Shown here one piece after another: positions 19,529 through 29,464 of a stretch of 64,000 bases of DNA. Numbering within the stretch: position 1 is the first letter of the stretch; the number at the start of each line of letters is the position of its first letter. The notes beneath the pieces are model-generated. The model was not told the DNA's origin. It did not search any database and saw nothing but the letters and a program-made list of their open reading frames with translations. Origin of the DNA: Pontibacter ruber (GTDB taxonomy: Bacteria; Bacteroidota; Bacteroidia; Cytophagales; Hymenobacteraceae); assembly GCF_023630205.1 (NCBI RefSeq), contig NZ_JALPRR010000001.1:620001-684000 (forward strand). The letters run 5' to 3'. Made by a program: the position numbers and the translations under genes.

Positions 19529-20518
19529 TTAATCTTCTTCTAATTTATACTTAGAAAGGTCCATGCCAAAAGTCAAACCTTTCTCCTGAACCAGGTTTTC
19601 CAGCTCAGTCAATGACTTCTTACCAAAGTTTCTGAACTTCATCATGTCAGAAATATCAAGCTGCACGAGGTCACCGAGTGTTTTGATGTCCGCAGCCTTA
19701 AGGCAGTTGTACGCTCTAACTGAAAGGTCCATATCCTGTAATGGAGTCTTCAAAACTTTGCGCATGTGCAGCAGTTCTTCATCTACAGCCTCCTCTTCTT
19801 CAGGCTTGGCTGTCTCAAAGGTCATGGTGTTATCAGAGAAAAGCATGAAGTGCTGGATCAGGATATTGGCAGCACCTTTCAAGGCATCTTCCGGGTGGAT
19901 AGAACCATCTGTCTGTATGTCAAGCACCAGCTTTTCATAGTCAGTTTTCTGCTCCACACGAGTGTTCTCTACACTGAACTTCACATTTTTAATAGGTGTG
20001 AAGATCGCGTCGATAGCGATAAGGCCAAACACTTGGTCTGCAGGCTTGTTCTCTTCAGCAGGCACATAACCACGGCCTTTCTGAACAGTAAGCTCTACCT
20101 CAAGAGAAATACCCTTGTCGAGGTTGCAGATTACCAGCTCCGGGTTAAGCACCTCGAAGCTGGAAGTAAAATTGTTTATATCGCCAGCAGTGAAAGTATC
20201 TCTACCACTGATAGTAACTGTGATTTTATCATCAATCACTTCGCTTACTTTCTTTAAGCGAACCATCTTCAGGTTAAGGATAATATCAGATATATCCTCT
20301 ACCACGCCTTCAACAGACGAAAACTCATGCAGTACACCAGGTATGCGAACGCTTGTAATCGCATATCCTTCAAGGGAGGAAAGCAATATTCTTCGCAGAG
20401 CATTACCGATGGTTACACCGTAACCTTTTTCAAGCGGCTTGAATTCAAATAACCCATGAAAGTCGTCGGCTTTTTCCATTACAACTTTCTCTGGCATTTG
20501 AAATGCTAATATTGACAT
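19529..20518 (-). CDS. rpoA: RNA polymerase alpha subunit
   Basis: A 329-residue alpha subunit. The N-terminal assembly and dimerisation domain has [28 protein letters not shown]. The C-terminal domain has [20 protein letters not shown], the helix-hairpin-helix that contacts DNA and activators. The start at [12 protein letters not shown] keeps 34 bases clear of rpsD. A longer frame from 20575 would overlap rpsD by 23 bases and add non-conserved residues. It sits in the alpha operon between rpsD and rplQ. Confidence 0.97.
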   Translation of the reverse strand: MSILAFQMPEKVVMEKADDFHGLFEFKPLEKGYGVTIGNALRRILLSSLEGYAITSVRIPGVLHEFSSVEGVVEDISDIILNLKMVRLKKVSEVIDDKITVTISGRDTFTAGDINNFTSSFEVLNPELVICNLDKGISLEVELTVQKGRGYVPAEENKPADQVFGLIAIDAIFTPIKNVKFSVENTRVEQKTDYEKLVLDIQTDGSIHPEDALKGAANILIQHFMLFSDNTMTFETAKPEEEEAVDEELLHMRKVLKTPLQDMDLSVRAYNCLKAADIKTLGDLVQLDISDMMKFRNFGKKSLTELENLVQEKGLTFGMDLSKYKLEED

Positions 20519-20552
20519 ACTTGCAGTGTTAAAGGTTAAAAATTGATTAGGC

Positions 20553-21158
20553 TTACTTAGAGTAAAGCTCGACAATTAGCTGCTCCTGGATCTTCTCCGG
20601 GATCTGATCACGCTGAGGGGCAGAGATAAATTTACCAGCCATTGCGCTTCCATCCCACTCCAACCAGCTAAATGCTCTTGCGTTACGCACAGAAAGGCTA
20701 GTAGTAATAGCTTCCAGAGACTTTGATTTCTCTCTAACAGCTACTACATCTCCAACTTTTAAGCTATAAGAAGGTATATTTACTAATTCACCGTTTACAG
20801 TAATGTGCTTGTGAAGCACCAACTGACGGGCAGCTCTTCTTGTAGGAGCAATACCTAGTCTGTAAACAGTGTTATCTAATCTTGATTCCAGTAAGATCAG
20901 CAAGTTCTCACCTGTGATACCACCTTTTCTGTGGGCTTTATCGAACAGGTTAGCAAATTGCTTCTCAAGCATGCCATAAATGTACTTGGCTTTCTGCTTC
21001 TCAGCAAGCTGAACAGCGTATTCAGACTGCTTCTTACGACGGCCACGGCCGTGCATCCCCGGAGGATAGCTTTTCTTCTTTAGTGCTTTGCTTGGACCGA
21101 AAATCTCTTCGTTGAATTTTCTTGAGATCTTACTTTTAGGACCAGTATATCTTGCCAT
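20553..21158 (-). CDS. rpsD: 30S ribosomal protein S4
   Basis: 201 residues. It begins [21 protein letters not shown] and has the S4 RNA-binding domain [27 protein letters not shown]. It is a primary 16S rRNA binder and in many bacteria represses the alpha operon. The N-terminal zinc cysteines found in some S4 forms are absent (C-minus type). Confidence 0.98.
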   Translation of the reverse strand: MARYTGPKSKISRKFNEEIFGPSKALKKKSYPPGMHGRGRRKKQSEYAVQLAEKQKAKYIYGMLEKQFANLFDKAHRKGGITGENLLILLESRLDNTVYRLGIAPTRRAARQLVLHKHITVNGELVNIPSYSLKVGDVVAVREKSKSLEAITTSLSVRNARAFSWLEWDGSAMAGKFISAPQRDQIPEKIQEQLIVELYSK

Positions 21159-21181
21159 TTTATTAAATCTAATTTAGCGAA

Positions 21182-21574
21182 TTAAACTCTTCTGCGTTTA
21201 GGAGGACGACATCCGTTGTGAGGAAGTGGCGTAACGTCTTTGATAGTTGTTACTTCGATGCCAGCATTCTGTACAGTACGGATGGCGGACTCTCTACCTG
21301 CACCAGGACCTTTAACAAAAACTTCAGCTTTACGCATACCCAGGTCATAAGCAACCTTAGCGCAATCTGAAGCTGCCATTTGTGCAGCGTAAGGAGTGTT
21401 CTTTTTAGAACCTTTAAAACCCATTTTACCAGCAGAAGCCCAAGAGATAACTTGTCCTGCGTTATTGGTTACTGAGATAATGATGTTATTGAAAGAAGCT
21501 TTGATGTGTACTTGGCCAGTTGGTTCAACAACTACGACACGCTTTTTAGCTTTATCTTTTCTTTTCTGAGCCAT
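21182..21574 (-). CDS. rpsK: 30S ribosomal protein S11
   Basis: 130 residues. The core is [43 protein letters not shown] and the C-terminus is [15 protein letters not shown], both typical of uS11 on the 30S platform. It lies 9 bases after rpsM. Confidence 0.98.
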   Translation of the reverse strand: MAQKRKDKAKKRVVVVEPTGQVHIKASFNNIIISVTNNAGQVISWASAGKMGFKGSKKNTPYAAQMAASDCAKVAYDLGMRKAEVFVKGPGAGRESAIRTVQNAGIEVTTIKDVTPLPHNGCRPPKRRRV

Positions 21575-21583
21575 GATTAACTA

Positions 21584-21961
21584 TTATTTAGAAGCCTTCT
21601 TCTTGTTTGCAACTGTCTTACGCTTACCTTTTCTAGTGCGCGAGTTGTTCTTCGTGCGCTGTCCACGTACAGGCAGACCTTTACGGTGTCTTAAACCACG
21701 GTAGCAACCAATGTCAAGAAGACGCTTAATATGCAATTGCACTTCAGATCTTAAAACACCTTCTGTTTTGTGTTCTGCTGCAATGATATTTCTAATTTCA
21801 TTAGCCTCATCTTCGGTCCAGTCTTTCACCTTTTTGTCAAGATCCACCCCGGCTTTGGTTAAGATTGATTTAGAAAGATTACGACCTATCCCGAAGATAT
21901 AAGTCAAAGAAATCTCTCCTCTTTTGTTATCCGGAATATCTACTCCTGCTATTCTAGCCAT
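21584..21961 (-). CDS. rpsM: 30S ribosomal protein S13
   Basis: 125 residues. It has the uS13 start [19 protein letters not shown], the helix-turn-helix [11 protein letters not shown] and the basic tail [18 protein letters not shown] that reaches the decoding region. It directly follows rpmJ. Confidence 0.98.
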   Translation of the reverse strand: MARIAGVDIPDNKRGEISLTYIFGIGRNLSKSILTKAGVDLDKKVKDWTEDEANEIRNIIAAEHKTEGVLRSEVQLHIKRLLDIGCYRGLRHRKGLPVRGQRTKNNSRTRKGKRKTVANKKKASK

Positions 21962-21973
21962 ACTTAATTTAAA

Positions 21974-22090
21974 TTATCCTTGTCTTTGTTTATATCTTGG
22001 ATTTTTCTTGTTGATAACATAAAGCTTCCCCTTACGGCGGATCACTTTACATTCAGCACTTCTCTTTTTTACTGATGCTTTAACTTTCAT
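21974..22090 (-). CDS. rpmJ: 50S ribosomal protein L36 (zinc-free form)
   Basis: A 38-residue protein, [16 protein letters not shown], ending NPRYKQRQG. Of the zinc ligands Cys11, Cys14, Cys27 and His32 of the classical form only Cys14 remains, so this is the C-minus type that does not need zinc. It lies between infA and rpsM, its usual place. Confidence 0.95.
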   Translation of the reverse strand: MKVKASVKKRSAECKVIRRKGKLYVINKKNPRYKQRQG

Positions 22091-22095
22091 TGGAT

Positions 22096-22314
22096 CTATT
22101 TATATCGATAAACAATTCTGCCTTTGGTTAGGTCATAAGGAGACATCTCCAACTTTACTCTATCGCCTGGAAGAATTTTGATGTAATTCATTCTCATCTT
22201 GCCAGAAATGTGTGCGATAACCTGATGACCATTTTCTAACTCTACCCGGAACATCGCATTTGATAATGCTTCTATGATTGTACCGTCTTGTTCGATAGAG
22301 GACTGCTTCGCCAT
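22096..22314 (-). CDS. infA: Translation initiation factor IF-1
   Basis: 72 residues forming a single S1-like OB fold: [62 protein letters not shown]. It blocks the ribosomal A site during initiation. Its start abuts the end of map. Confidence 0.98.
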   Translation of the reverse strand: MAKQSSIEQDGTIIEALSNAMFRVELENGHQVIAHISGKMRMNYIKILPGDRVKLEMSPYDLTKGRIVYRYK

Positions 22315-23088
22315 TTATTGTTTTTTAACTTGTTCTATGTAATCGAAAGTTGTTAATATTTCAGCTTTATCTTTACGAACCACTACTGTATGTTCAAAAT
22401 GAGCTGATGGTTTTTTATCTCTGGTTCTTATCGTCCATCCATCATCCTCTTGAACAATATAGCGTGTTCCTAAATTGATCATTGGTTCGATAGCTAAAAC
22501 AAGTCCATTTTGAAGCTTCATTCCCTGGCCTCTTTTACCATAATTCGGTACTTCAGGCGATTCATGAAGGCTTCTGCCAATACCATGACCAACTAGTTCA
22601 CGCACAACTCCATACCCTTGCTTCTCGGCATGTTCCTGAATGGAGTGGCTGATATCACCAAGCCGTTGTCCAACCACTGCCTTTTCTATTCCCAAGTAAA
22701 GAGATTCTTTAGTTACAGAAAGTAAGTTGGAAACTTCTTCAGTTACATTGCCTACCGGATGGGTATAGGCACTGTCGCTATGAAAACCTTTATAAAAGAC
22801 ACCACAATCAACAGAAATGATGTCTCCATCGTTCAATTCATAATTGCTTGGCATCCCATGTACAACAGTTGAATTTACCGAAATACATAAACTATAAGGA
22901 AAGCCATTGTAATTCTTAAAAGAAGGTTGAGCACCGTTGTCTCTGATAAACTCTTCTGCTCTTTTATCTAAAGCTGCAGTTGAGGTACCTTCTTTTATAA
23001 GAAGAGCTATTTCGCCATGTGCTTTGCTTAAGATCAAAGCACTTTGGCGAATTAGCTCTATTTCTTCTTCAGTCTTGTAAAATACCAT
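22315..23088 (-). CDS. map: Type I methionine aminopeptidase
   Basis: Removes the initiator methionine from nascent proteins. In 257 residues, metal ligands appear in ISVDCGVFYKGFHSDSAYT (two Asp), the His in VGHGIGRSLHESPEVPNYG, and Glu in LAIEPMINLG and HFEHTVVV. It lies between secY and infA, 2 bases after secY, which places N-terminal processing in the ribosomal protein operon. Confidence 0.98.
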   Translation of the reverse strand: MVFYKTEEEIELIRQSALILSKAHGEIALLIKEGTSTAALDKRAEEFIRDNGAQPSFKNYNGFPYSLCISVNSTVVHGMPSNYELNDGDIISVDCGVFYKGFHSDSAYTHPVGNVTEEVSNLLSVTKESLYLGIEKAVVGQRLGDISHSIQEHAEKQGYGVVRELVGHGIGRSLHESPEVPNYGKRGQGMKLQNGLVLAIEPMINLGTRYIVQEDDGWTIRTRDKKPSAHFEHTVVVRKDKAEILTTFDYIEQVKKQ

Positions 23089-23090
23089 TC

Positions 23091-24407
23091 TTAAGAAACC
23101 ATGGCGATGTTTTCGGTTCTGCCTCTTAGCTTACCCGTTTTCATCATACCATCGTAGTGTCGCATTAGTAGATAACTTTCAATTTGTTGTAATGTATCCA
23201 ATACAACACCCACCATGATGATCAGAGAAGTACCTCCAAAGAACTGGGAGAACTCTCTTGTAACACCTAGCAACATTGCCAGTGATGGGAAGATTGCAAC
23301 CAGTGCGAGATAAATTGCACCAGGTAGCGTAATTCTTGTCAGAATGTTATCAATGTATTCAGAGGTAGCTCTGCCAGGCTTCACACCAGGCACGAATCCG
23401 CCACTTCTTTTAAGATCATCAGCAATCTGATTTGGATTTACACTGATAGCAGTATAAAAGTAGGTGAAGATCAAGATCATCAATCCAAACACCAGGTTAT
23501 ACTGCCAAGAGGTAAAGTCAGAGAACGTAGCGCCAATATAGCTTGCAGTTTCGCTGCTTTCCGCCCAGATCGAAGCAATCATGGAAGGCAGGAACATCAG
23601 AGATTGAGCAAAAATGATTGGCATTACACCTGCAGCATTCACTTTCAAAGGAATGAACTGTCGTTGACCGCTGTACAGAGAGCTACCACCTACCTGCTTC
23701 GCATATTGAACTGGAATTCTTCTTATCGCTTGGGTCAACATTACAACTGACATTACTACGAAGAAAAGAACCACTAACTCAAACAGGAATACAAGTGCGC
23801 CACCTAACTGCTTCGATAAGAACTCAGCTACGATAGCCCCAGGGAAGCGCGAAACGATACCAATCATGATAAGCATGGAGATACCGTTACCAATTCCCTT
23901 ATCCGTGATCTTCTCACCAAGCCACATACAGAAGATGGTGCCGGATGTAAGCACGATCATGGAAGTAATCGTGAAGAGAGTGGTATTTATTGCAATGGCT
24001 TCACTGTTAATAGTAGCAACGAATCCGACAGATTGTGCTAGGGTAATGATAATTGTAAGAACTCGGGTGATTTGGTTGATTTTCTTTCGACCAGACTCAC
24101 CCTCCTTCTGCATTTTCTGGAAATAAGGGACGGCAATAGTAAGTAGCTGTAATACGATAGAAGCTGAAATGTATGGCATAATACCTAACGCAAAGATGGA
24201 AGCATTGCTAAATGCTCCACCTAAGAAAGTATCTAATAAGCCGAATATACCCGCTGTATTAGCTTTTAATTGGTTAGGATCTACACCAGGAAGAACAACA
24301 TAAGAACCTAATCTGAATATGGCTATAAAACCCAAGGTATTCAATATTCTTACCCTTAGGTCATCTATAGCAAATATGTTCTTTAAAGTTGTTATAAACT
24401 TCTTCAT
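23091..24407 (-). CDS. secY: Protein translocase subunit SecY
   Basis: 438 residues with ten membrane helices forming the SecYEG pore. Signatures are FRLGSYVVLPGVDPNQL near the N-terminus, GIGNGISMLIMIGI, and VNPNQIADDLKRSGGFVPGVKPG in the cytosolic loop before helix 9. It is the usual last third of the spc operon and is co-transcribed with rplO and map. Confidence 0.98.
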   Translation of the reverse strand: MKKFITTLKNIFAIDDLRVRILNTLGFIAIFRLGSYVVLPGVDPNQLKANTAGIFGLLDTFLGGAFSNASIFALGIMPYISASIVLQLLTIAVPYFQKMQKEGESGRKKINQITRVLTIIITLAQSVGFVATINSEAIAINTTLFTITSMIVLTSGTIFCMWLGEKITDKGIGNGISMLIMIGIVSRFPGAIVAEFLSKQLGGALVFLFELVVLFFVVMSVVMLTQAIRRIPVQYAKQVGGSSLYSGQRQFIPLKVNAAGVMPIIFAQSLMFLPSMIASIWAESSETASYIGATFSDFTSWQYNLVFGLMILIFTYFYTAISVNPNQIADDLKRSGGFVPGVKPGRATSEYIDNILTRITLPGAIYLALVAIFPSLAMLLGVTREFSQFFGGTSLIIMVGVVLDTLQQIESYLLMRHYDGMMKTGKLRGRTENIAMVS

Positions 24408-24412
24408 AAAAA

Positions 24413-24859
24413 TTAGAGAGCTACTGTTTTACCGCCTGCTTTTTCAATAGATGTAGTGGCAGTTTGAGAAAAAGCATGAGCATGTACTTCTACAGCTTTA
24501 GAGATCTCTCCTCTACCTAACACTTTAACTTTATCGTTCTTAGAAACCAGGCCATGTGCCTTGAAGAAATCAAAGTTAAGCACTGTTTCATTAGTAGCCG
24601 CTGCTAAAGATTCAATAACATCCAGGTTGATTGCTTTGTACTCAACTCTGTTGATGTTTTTAAATCCAAACTTTGGTACACGTCTCTGAAGTGGCATCTG
24701 ACCACCTTCGAAACCAGACTTCTGTGAATATCCAGAACGTGACTTGGCACCTTTATGACCTCTAGTAGAAGTACCACCTCTACCTGAACCAGTACCTCTA
24801 CCAATTCTCTTTCTGTTCTTTACAGAACCCTCAGCTGGTTGTAATGAGTTTAGATACAT
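24413..24859 (-). CDS. rplO: 50S ribosomal protein L15
   Basis: 148 residues. It has the Gly/Arg-rich N-terminus RKRIGRGTGSGRGGTSTRGHKG and the GFEGGQMPLQRRVPKFGF block typical of uL15. It is translated between rpmD and secY. Confidence 0.98.
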   Translation of the reverse strand: MYLNSLQPAEGSVKNRKRIGRGTGSGRGGTSTRGHKGAKSRSGYSQKSGFEGGQMPLQRRVPKFGFKNINRVEYKAINLDVIESLAAATNETVLNFDFFKAHGLVSKNDKVKVLGRGEISKAVEVHAHAFSQTATTSIEKAGGKTVAL

Positions 24860-24860
24860 G

Positions 24861-25040
24861 TTAGATATTATTTACTTCTATAAGGTGTTGAACTTTCTTT
24901 ACCATGCCAGCAATCTGCGGAGTATTTTCAACAGTTACTGATTTATTGATCTTGCCAAGTCCTAGAGCTTTGATTGTAAGCTTCTGAGATTTCGGTTTAT
25001 CAATAATGCTTTTGATTTGTTTTATTGTAATCTGAGCCAT
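24861..25040 (-). CDS. rpmD: 50S ribosomal protein L30
   Basis: 59 residues: MAQITIKQIKSIIDKPKS, then LTIKALGLGKINKSV, and a C-terminal GMVKKVQHLIEV. This matches uL30, and the position between rpsE and rplO is canonical. The rplO ATG overlaps nothing and follows one base after the stop. Confidence 0.95.
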   Translation of the reverse strand: MAQITIKQIKSIIDKPKSQKLTIKALGLGKINKSVTVENTPQIAGMVKKVQHLIEVNNI

Positions 25041-25045
25041 GTCAA

Positions 25046-25564
25046 TTAACCGTTAAAAACTTTGTTAAGATTAACACCACGCTGCTGTGCAACAGTCAAT
25101 GGATCGCGCATTTTAGACAGAGCGTCGAAAGTTGCTTTAACCACGTTGTGAGGGTTAGAAGAACCTTTTGACTTGCAAAGTACGTCCTTTATACCAGCAC
25201 TCTCCAGTACAGCACGCATTGCACCACCGGCAATTACACCAGTACCTGCCGCAGCTGGCTTTACCAGAACGAATCCGCCGGAGAACTTACCTTCCATTGC
25301 GTGAGGTACAGTATGATGATACAGAGGCACCTTTACCAGGTTCTTCTTTGCATCATCAATGCCTTTAGCAATAGCGTCAGTTACTTCGTTTGCTTTACCA
25401 AGACCGTAACCTACAACACCGTTACCATCTCCAACAACTACGATAGCAGCAAAGCTGAATCTTCTACCGCCTTTAACTACTTTGGCAACGCGATTGATAG
25501 CTACTACTCTCTCTTTTAACTCGATTTCGCTAGCCTTTACACTACGTATATTATTCTTCAACAT
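25046..25564 (-). CDS. rpsE: 30S ribosomal protein S5
   Basis: 172 residues. The double-stranded RNA-binding part is [21 protein letters not shown] and the C-terminal fold has [23 protein letters not shown]. It is a 30S fidelity protein in the spc operon. Confidence 0.98.
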   Translation of the reverse strand: MLKNNIRSVKASEIELKERVVAINRVAKVVKGGRRFSFAAIVVVGDGNGVVGYGLGKANEVTDAIAKGIDDAKKNLVKVPLYHHTVPHAMEGKFSGGFVLVKPAAAGTGVIAGGAMRAVLESAGIKDVLCKSKGSSNPHNVVKATFDALSKMRDPLTVAQQRGVNLNKVFNG

Positions 25565-25569
25565 AACTA

Positions 25570-25920
25570 TTAGAATTTAAGGCCAGCTTCACGAGCGCCT
25601 TCTGCCAATGATTTAACTCTGCCGTGGTAAAGGTAACCAGAACGATCGAAAACTACTTGAGAAATTCCTTTTTCAATAGCTTTTGCTCCGATTTCTTTAC
25701 CAACCTGGTTTGAAACTTCAACGTTAGCATTGTTAACACCATCCATTTTCGCTGAAGAAGCAGCAACTAAAGTTTTACCAGTAGTATCATCAATGATTTG
25801 AGCGTAGATAGCACGGTTGCTTCTAAACACAGCCAATCTTGGTCTTTCAGCTGTACCAGAAATCTTGTTTCTGATACTTCTTTTGATTCTAAGTCTTCTT
25901 GTTACTTTATTAGCAGACAT
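25570..25920 (-). CDS. rplR: 50S ribosomal protein L18
   Basis: 116 residues. The N-terminus [22 protein letters not shown] and [24 protein letters not shown] are typical of uL18, which carries 5S rRNA. Confidence 0.98.
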   Translation of the reverse strand: MSANKVTRRLRIKRSIRNKISGTAERPRLAVFRSNRAIYAQIIDDTTGKTLVAASSAKMDGVNNANVEVSNQVGKEIGAKAIEKGISQVVFDRSGYLYHGRVKSLAEGAREAGLKF

Positions 25921-25928
25921 GATGATAA

Positions 25929-26483
25929 TTATTTAGATGCTGTCTTACCAGCTTTTCTTCTTACAACTTCACCCACAAAACGTATACCCTTACCTTTGTA
26001 TGGCTCTACTTTGCGGAGCGATCTGATTTTAGCAGCAACCTGACCGATCAACTGCTTATCATTGCTCTCAAGAGTGATAACTGGTGCCTTGCCTTTTTCA
26101 GTAACTGCTGAAGCTAAAACTTCTTCTGGTAAAGTCAAGAAAATATTGTGAGAGTAACCAAGAGCTAGTTCTAAAACTTTACCTTGTACTGTTGCTTTGT
26201 AACCTACACCAACCAGTTCAAGCTGCTCCTTATAACCTTGTGTAACTCCAACAACCATATTGTTGATAAGAGATCTGTACAGACCGTGCATCGCTTTATG
26301 ACGCTTCTGCTCAGTAGGACGCTCTACAACTATCTGATTATCTTCTTGCTTCACAATGATATCTCTGTCGATCGGTGTGCTTAAAGTACCTTTTGGTCCT
26401 TTTACCGTAACAGTGTTATCATCACTGATTGTTACTTGGATATCATTTGGCAGAGAGATTGGCAATTTTCCTATTCGTGACAT
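25929..26483 (-). CDS. rplF: 50S ribosomal protein L6
   Basis: 184 residues with two tandem uL6 folds. It begins [19 protein letters not shown] and carries the signature [22 protein letters not shown] near the C-terminus. Unusually for this phylum, a full Shine-Dalgarno AAGGAGG lies 7 bases before the ATG. Confidence 0.98.
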   Translation of the reverse strand: MSRIGKLPISLPNDIQVTISDDNTVTVKGPKGTLSTPIDRDIIVKQEDNQIVVERPTEQKRHKAMHGLYRSLINNMVVGVTQGYKEQLELVGVGYKATVQGKVLELALGYSHNIFLTLPEEVLASAVTEKGKAPVITLESNDKQLIGQVAAKIRSLRKVEPYKGKGIRFVGEVVRRKAGKTASK

Positions 26484-26490
26484 TGTCTAT

Positions 26491-26497
26491 CCTCCTT
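26491..26497 (-). promoter_or_regulatory. Strong Shine-Dalgarno upstream of rplF
   Basis: The minus strand reads AAGGAGG, 7 bases before the rplF ATG and just past the rpsH stop. At other starts I checked in the window I see no comparable site, in line with Bacteroidota rarely using Shine-Dalgarno initiation. Confidence 0.7.
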
Positions 26498-26499
26498 AA

Positions 26500-26898
26500 T
26501 TAGTAAACATAACACAATACTTCGCCACCTACGTTCAGTGACTTAGCTTCTTTCTCTGTCATTACGCCTTTTGAAGTAGACAATATAGCTACTCCGAGTC
26601 CGTTCAGAACACGAGGAAGATTGTCTTGGCCAGCGTATTTACGAAGCCCTGGTTTACTAACCCTCTCAAGTTTCACAATAGCAGATTGCTTAGTGCTTGG
26701 GTTATACTTCAGAGCTATTTTGATTGTACCTTGTACAGAAGAGTCATCGAATTTATAACTCTGGATGTACCCTTTCTCGTACAATACTTTTGTAATCTCT
26801 TTTTTGATATTGCTAGATGGTATTTCAACTATTCTGTGGTTCGCTTTGATGGCGTTACGCACTCTAGTTAAATAATCTGCTATTGGATCTGAGTTCAT
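26500..26898 (-). CDS. rpsH: 30S ribosomal protein S8
   Basis: 132 residues: DPIADYLTRVRNAIKANHRIVEIP at the start and GVAILSTSKGVMTEKEAKSLNVGGEVLCYVY at the end. uS8 binds central-domain 16S rRNA and regulates spc in E. coli. It is separated from rpsN by 90 AT-rich bases, an unusually wide gap for this cluster. Confidence 0.98.
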   Translation of the reverse strand: MNSDPIADYLTRVRNAIKANHRIVEIPSSNIKKEITKVLYEKGYIQSYKFDDSSVQGTIKIALKYNPSTKQSAIVKLERVSKPGLRKYAGQDNLPRVLNGLGVAILSTSKGVMTEKEAKSLNVGGEVLCYVY

Positions 26899-26941
26899 TA
26901 TGAATCACTTAAATAATGACTTGCTTTTTCTAAGCGAGCGG

Positions 26942-26949
26942 CAAAGATA
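26942..26949 (-). promoter_or_regulatory. Possible internal promoter (-7) upstream of rpsH
   Basis: TATCTTTG on the minus strand fits TAnnTTTG and lies in the 90-bp gap between rpsN and rpsH. No TTTG is found at -33. An 8-bp hairpin (26966-26973 with 26978-26985) lies right after the rpsN stop. Confidence 0.35.
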
Positions 26950-26988
26950 CGAATATCTTTTCTTCTTTCTTAATTACTTAAGAAAAAA

Positions 26989-27258
26989 TTACCAGCTTGA
27001 CTTTGTTACACCAGGAATTTTACCCATAACAGCTAATTCTCTGAAAACCACACGAGAAATACCGAACTTTCTCATATAACCTCTTGGTCTGCCAGACAAT
27101 TTGCAACGGTTATGTAACCTAATAGGAGATGCATTTTTAGGAAGTTTATCTAAAGCTTCGTAATCTCCTTTTGCTTTCAATTCAGCTCTTTTGGCAGCAT
27201 ATTTAGCTACCATCTTCTGTCTCTTAAGCTCTCTAGCTTTTACTGATTCTTTCGCCAT
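26989..27258 (-). CDS. rpsN: 30S ribosomal protein S14 (zinc-free form)
   Basis: 89 residues. It has [32 protein letters not shown], the uS14 signature, without the two CxxC pairs of the short zinc form. It follows rplE by 5 bases. Confidence 0.97.
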   Translation of the reverse strand: MAKESVKARELKRQKMVAKYAAKRAELKAKGDYEALDKLPKNASPIRLHNRCKLSGRPRGYMRKFGISRVVFRELAVMGKIPGVTKSSW

Positions 27259-27263
27259 TATTT

Positions 27264-27818
27264 TTATTTCTTAATATTAGTGAAAGGCATACCGAAAGCT
27301 TTCAATAGCTCGTAGCTTTCTTCATCAGTCTGAGCAGTGGTAACAAAAGTTATATCCATACCAGATATAGCTTTGATTTTATCAATGCTGATCTCAGGGA
27401 AGATGATTTGCTCCTTGATGCCCATAGTATAATTACCTCTTCCATCAAAGCCTTTGTCATTTACACCTCTGAAGTCACGAACACGTGGAAGAGCAATGGT
27501 AAGAAGACGGTCTAGGAATTCATACATTCTTTCGCCACGCAGTGTAACACGTGCACCGATCGGCATGCCCTCACGCAGTTTGAAGTTTGATACTGACTTC
27601 TTAGCGATTGTAGCAACAGCCTTTTGGCCGCTGATTGTAGTTAATTCTTCTACACCGATATCAACAAGCTTCTTGTCAGCTACAGCTGCACCAATACCTT
27701 TGTTGATGGAGATCTTAGTGATCTTAGGCACCTGCATGATGTTCTTATACTGGAACTTCTCTTTCAGGGCAGGTACAACCTCCTTCTGATATTTTTCTTT
27801 TAATCTTGCAGTAGCCAT
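27264..27818 (-). CDS. rplE: 50S ribosomal protein L5
   Basis: 184 residues. It has [16 protein letters not shown] near the N-terminus and [30 protein letters not shown], typical of uL5, which binds 5S rRNA and contacts P-site tRNA. Confidence 0.98.
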   Translation of the reverse strand: MATARLKEKYQKEVVPALKEKFQYKNIMQVPKITKISINKGIGAAVADKKLVDIGVEELTTISGQKAVATIAKKSVSNFKLREGMPIGARVTLRGERMYEFLDRLLTIALPRVRDFRGVNDKGFDGRGNYTMGIKEQIIFPEISIDKIKAISGMDITFVTTAQTDEESYELLKAFGMPFTNIKK

Positions 27819-27819
27819 T

Positions 27820-28143
27820 TTAGATTACTTCTCCTGTTTTTTTAGAATAACGCTCTGATTTACCTTCGCTGTTCTTTCTTCTTGCAGCCTTTGTTGTTTC
27901 TCCTGTTTTAGGATCAACTAACGCAACGTTGCTTGCATGAATAGGAGCTTCTACTTTAGAAATGCCACCCTGTGGGTTTTTCGCACTAGGTTTAGAGTGC
28001 TTTGTAACCAGGTTTAAGCCTTCTATGATAACTTTTTGTTTATCTACCTGAACAGCAGTGATGCGGCCTGTCTTACCGCGCTCGTCACCGGCAATTACTT
28101 TAACTGTATCGCCAGTCTTTACATGAAGTTTTTTCTTATTCAT
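27820..28143 (-). CDS. rplX: 50S ribosomal protein L24
   Basis: 107 residues. The KOW motif lies in [24 protein letters not shown] and is followed by [20 protein letters not shown]. uL24 initiates 50S assembly. One base separates it from rplE. Confidence 0.98.
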   Translation of the reverse strand: MNKKKLHVKTGDTVKVIAGDERGKTGRITAVQVDKQKVIIEGLNLVTKHSKPSAKNPQGGISKVEAPIHASNVALVDPKTGETTKAARRKNSEGKSERYSKKTGEVI

Positions 28144-28163
28144 CTTGATGTCTGAATTAGGGA

Positions 28164-28532
28164 TTAAAGAACTTCAGGTGCTAATGAAACAATTTTCATG
28201 AATTGCTTTTCACGAAGTTCACGCGCCACTGGTCCGAAGATACGGGTACCACGTGGTTCGTTGTTTGCGTTTAATAACACAGCTGCATTGTCGTCGAAGC
28301 GAATGTATGAGCCGTCTTTTCTTCTGATTTCCTTCTTTGTTCTTACAATTACTGCCTTGGAAACAGTTCCTTTTTTAACGTTTCCAGAAGAAAGGGCAGA
28401 TTTTACTGTTACAACGATTCTATCGCCGATAGAAGCGTACTTCTTACCAGTGCCGCCAAGTACACGGATGCAAAGAACTTCTTTTGCTCCGCTGTTGTCA
28501 GCTACAGTTAATCTTGATTCCTGTTGTATCAT
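28164..28532 (-). CDS. rplN: 50S ribosomal protein L14
   Basis: 122 residues: [27 protein letters not shown] and a C-terminal [28 protein letters not shown], both diagnostic for uL14. Confidence 0.98.
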   Translation of the reverse strand: MIQQESRLTVADNSGAKEVLCIRVLGGTGKKYASIGDRIVVTVKSALSSGNVKKGTVSKAVIVRTKKEIRRKDGSYIRFDDNAAVLLNANNEPRGTRIFGPVARELREKQFMKIVSLAPEVL

Positions 28533-28533
28533 C

Positions 28534-28791
28534 TTACTTAGCCCTTTCTATAATTTCTACTAAACGCCAGTTTTTGCTCTTGCTAAGAGGACGTGTCTCC
28601 TGAATGCGTACAGTGTCGCCAATGTTGCATTCGTTATTCTCGTCGTGTGCCATGAACTTAGTGGACTTGCTAACGAACTTACCATACATTGGGTGTTTCA
28701 TTCTGCTTTCCACTAATACCGTGATAGATTTGTCCATCTTGTTGCTAACAACCTTACCACTTCTTTCTTTTCTAAGATTTCTCTCTTCCAT
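28534..28791 (-). CDS. rpsQ: 30S ribosomal protein S17
   Basis: 85 residues with an OB fold: [22 protein letters not shown] and [24 protein letters not shown], matching uS17. Confidence 0.98.
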   Translation of the reverse strand: MEERNLRKERSGKVVSNKMDKSITVLVESRMKHPMYGKFVSKSTKFMAHDENNECNIGDTVRIQETRPLSKSKNWRLVEIIERAK

Positions 28792-28806
28792 GATGCTTAT
28801 TGTGTA

Positions 28807-29007
28807 TTAAGAGTTAGCTTCAATTTCACGACGACGAACTTCGGTATTAAGACGGGCAATAGCCTTTTTCGTCTCACGTATTTTCATCGGATTTTCCAAC
28901 GGAGAGATAGCATGTGCAAAACGCATGTTCTGCATGTTCGTTTGCTCCGTGTTAAGCCTCTCTTTCAATTCTTCTAAAGACAAAGCTTTAATCTCTGAAT
29001 TTTTCAT
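28807..29007 (-). CDS. rpmC: 50S ribosomal protein L29
   Basis: 66 residues from MKNSEIKALSLEELKERL. The second helix, RFAHAISPLENPMKIRETKKAIARL, matches uL29 at the exit tunnel. An upstream in-frame ATG (29022) would overlap rplP and is rejected. Confidence 0.96.
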   Translation of the reverse strand: MKNSEIKALSLEELKERLNTEQTNMQNMRFAHAISPLENPMKIRETKKAIARLNTEVRRREIEANS

Positions 29008-29011
29008 ATTA

Positions 29012-29434
29012 CTATTTCTCAACGTAATCTCTACGTACTACAAACTTTGTTTTTACAGGGAGCTTTTGTGCAGCCAGTCTTAACGACTCTTTTGCTACTT
29101 CTAAAGTCACACCGTCAGATTCGAACATGATAGTACCAGGTTTAACAACGGCTACCCAGTACTCAGGAGATCCTTTACCCTTACCCATACGAACCTCTGC
29201 AGGCTTTTTTGTAATAGGCTTGTCAGGGAAGATACGGATCCATACCTGTCCTTCACGTTTCATTGCTCTTGTCATCGCGATACGAGCTGCCTCTATTTGG
29301 CGGCTTGTTATCCAAGAAGCTTCCAGAGATTTTATTGCGAAAGAACCAAATGAAATAGTACTGCCTCTATGAGCCAGACCTTTCACGCGGCCTTTTTGCA
29401 TTTTTCTATATTTAGTCCTTTTAGGCTGTAACAT
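29012..29434 (-). CDS. rplP: 50S ribosomal protein L16
   Basis: 140 residues: [46 protein letters not shown] and [19 protein letters not shown] are uL16 hallmarks. Confidence 0.98.
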   Translation of the reverse strand: MLQPKRTKYRKMQKGRVKGLAHRGSTISFGSFAIKSLEASWITSRQIEAARIAMTRAMKREGQVWIRIFPDKPITKKPAEVRMGKGKGSPEYWVAVVKPGTIMFESDGVTLEVAKESLRLAAQKLPVKTKFVVRRDYVEK

Positions 29435-29464
29435 TTTCTAAAACTTAATAATGTTAACAATCAA

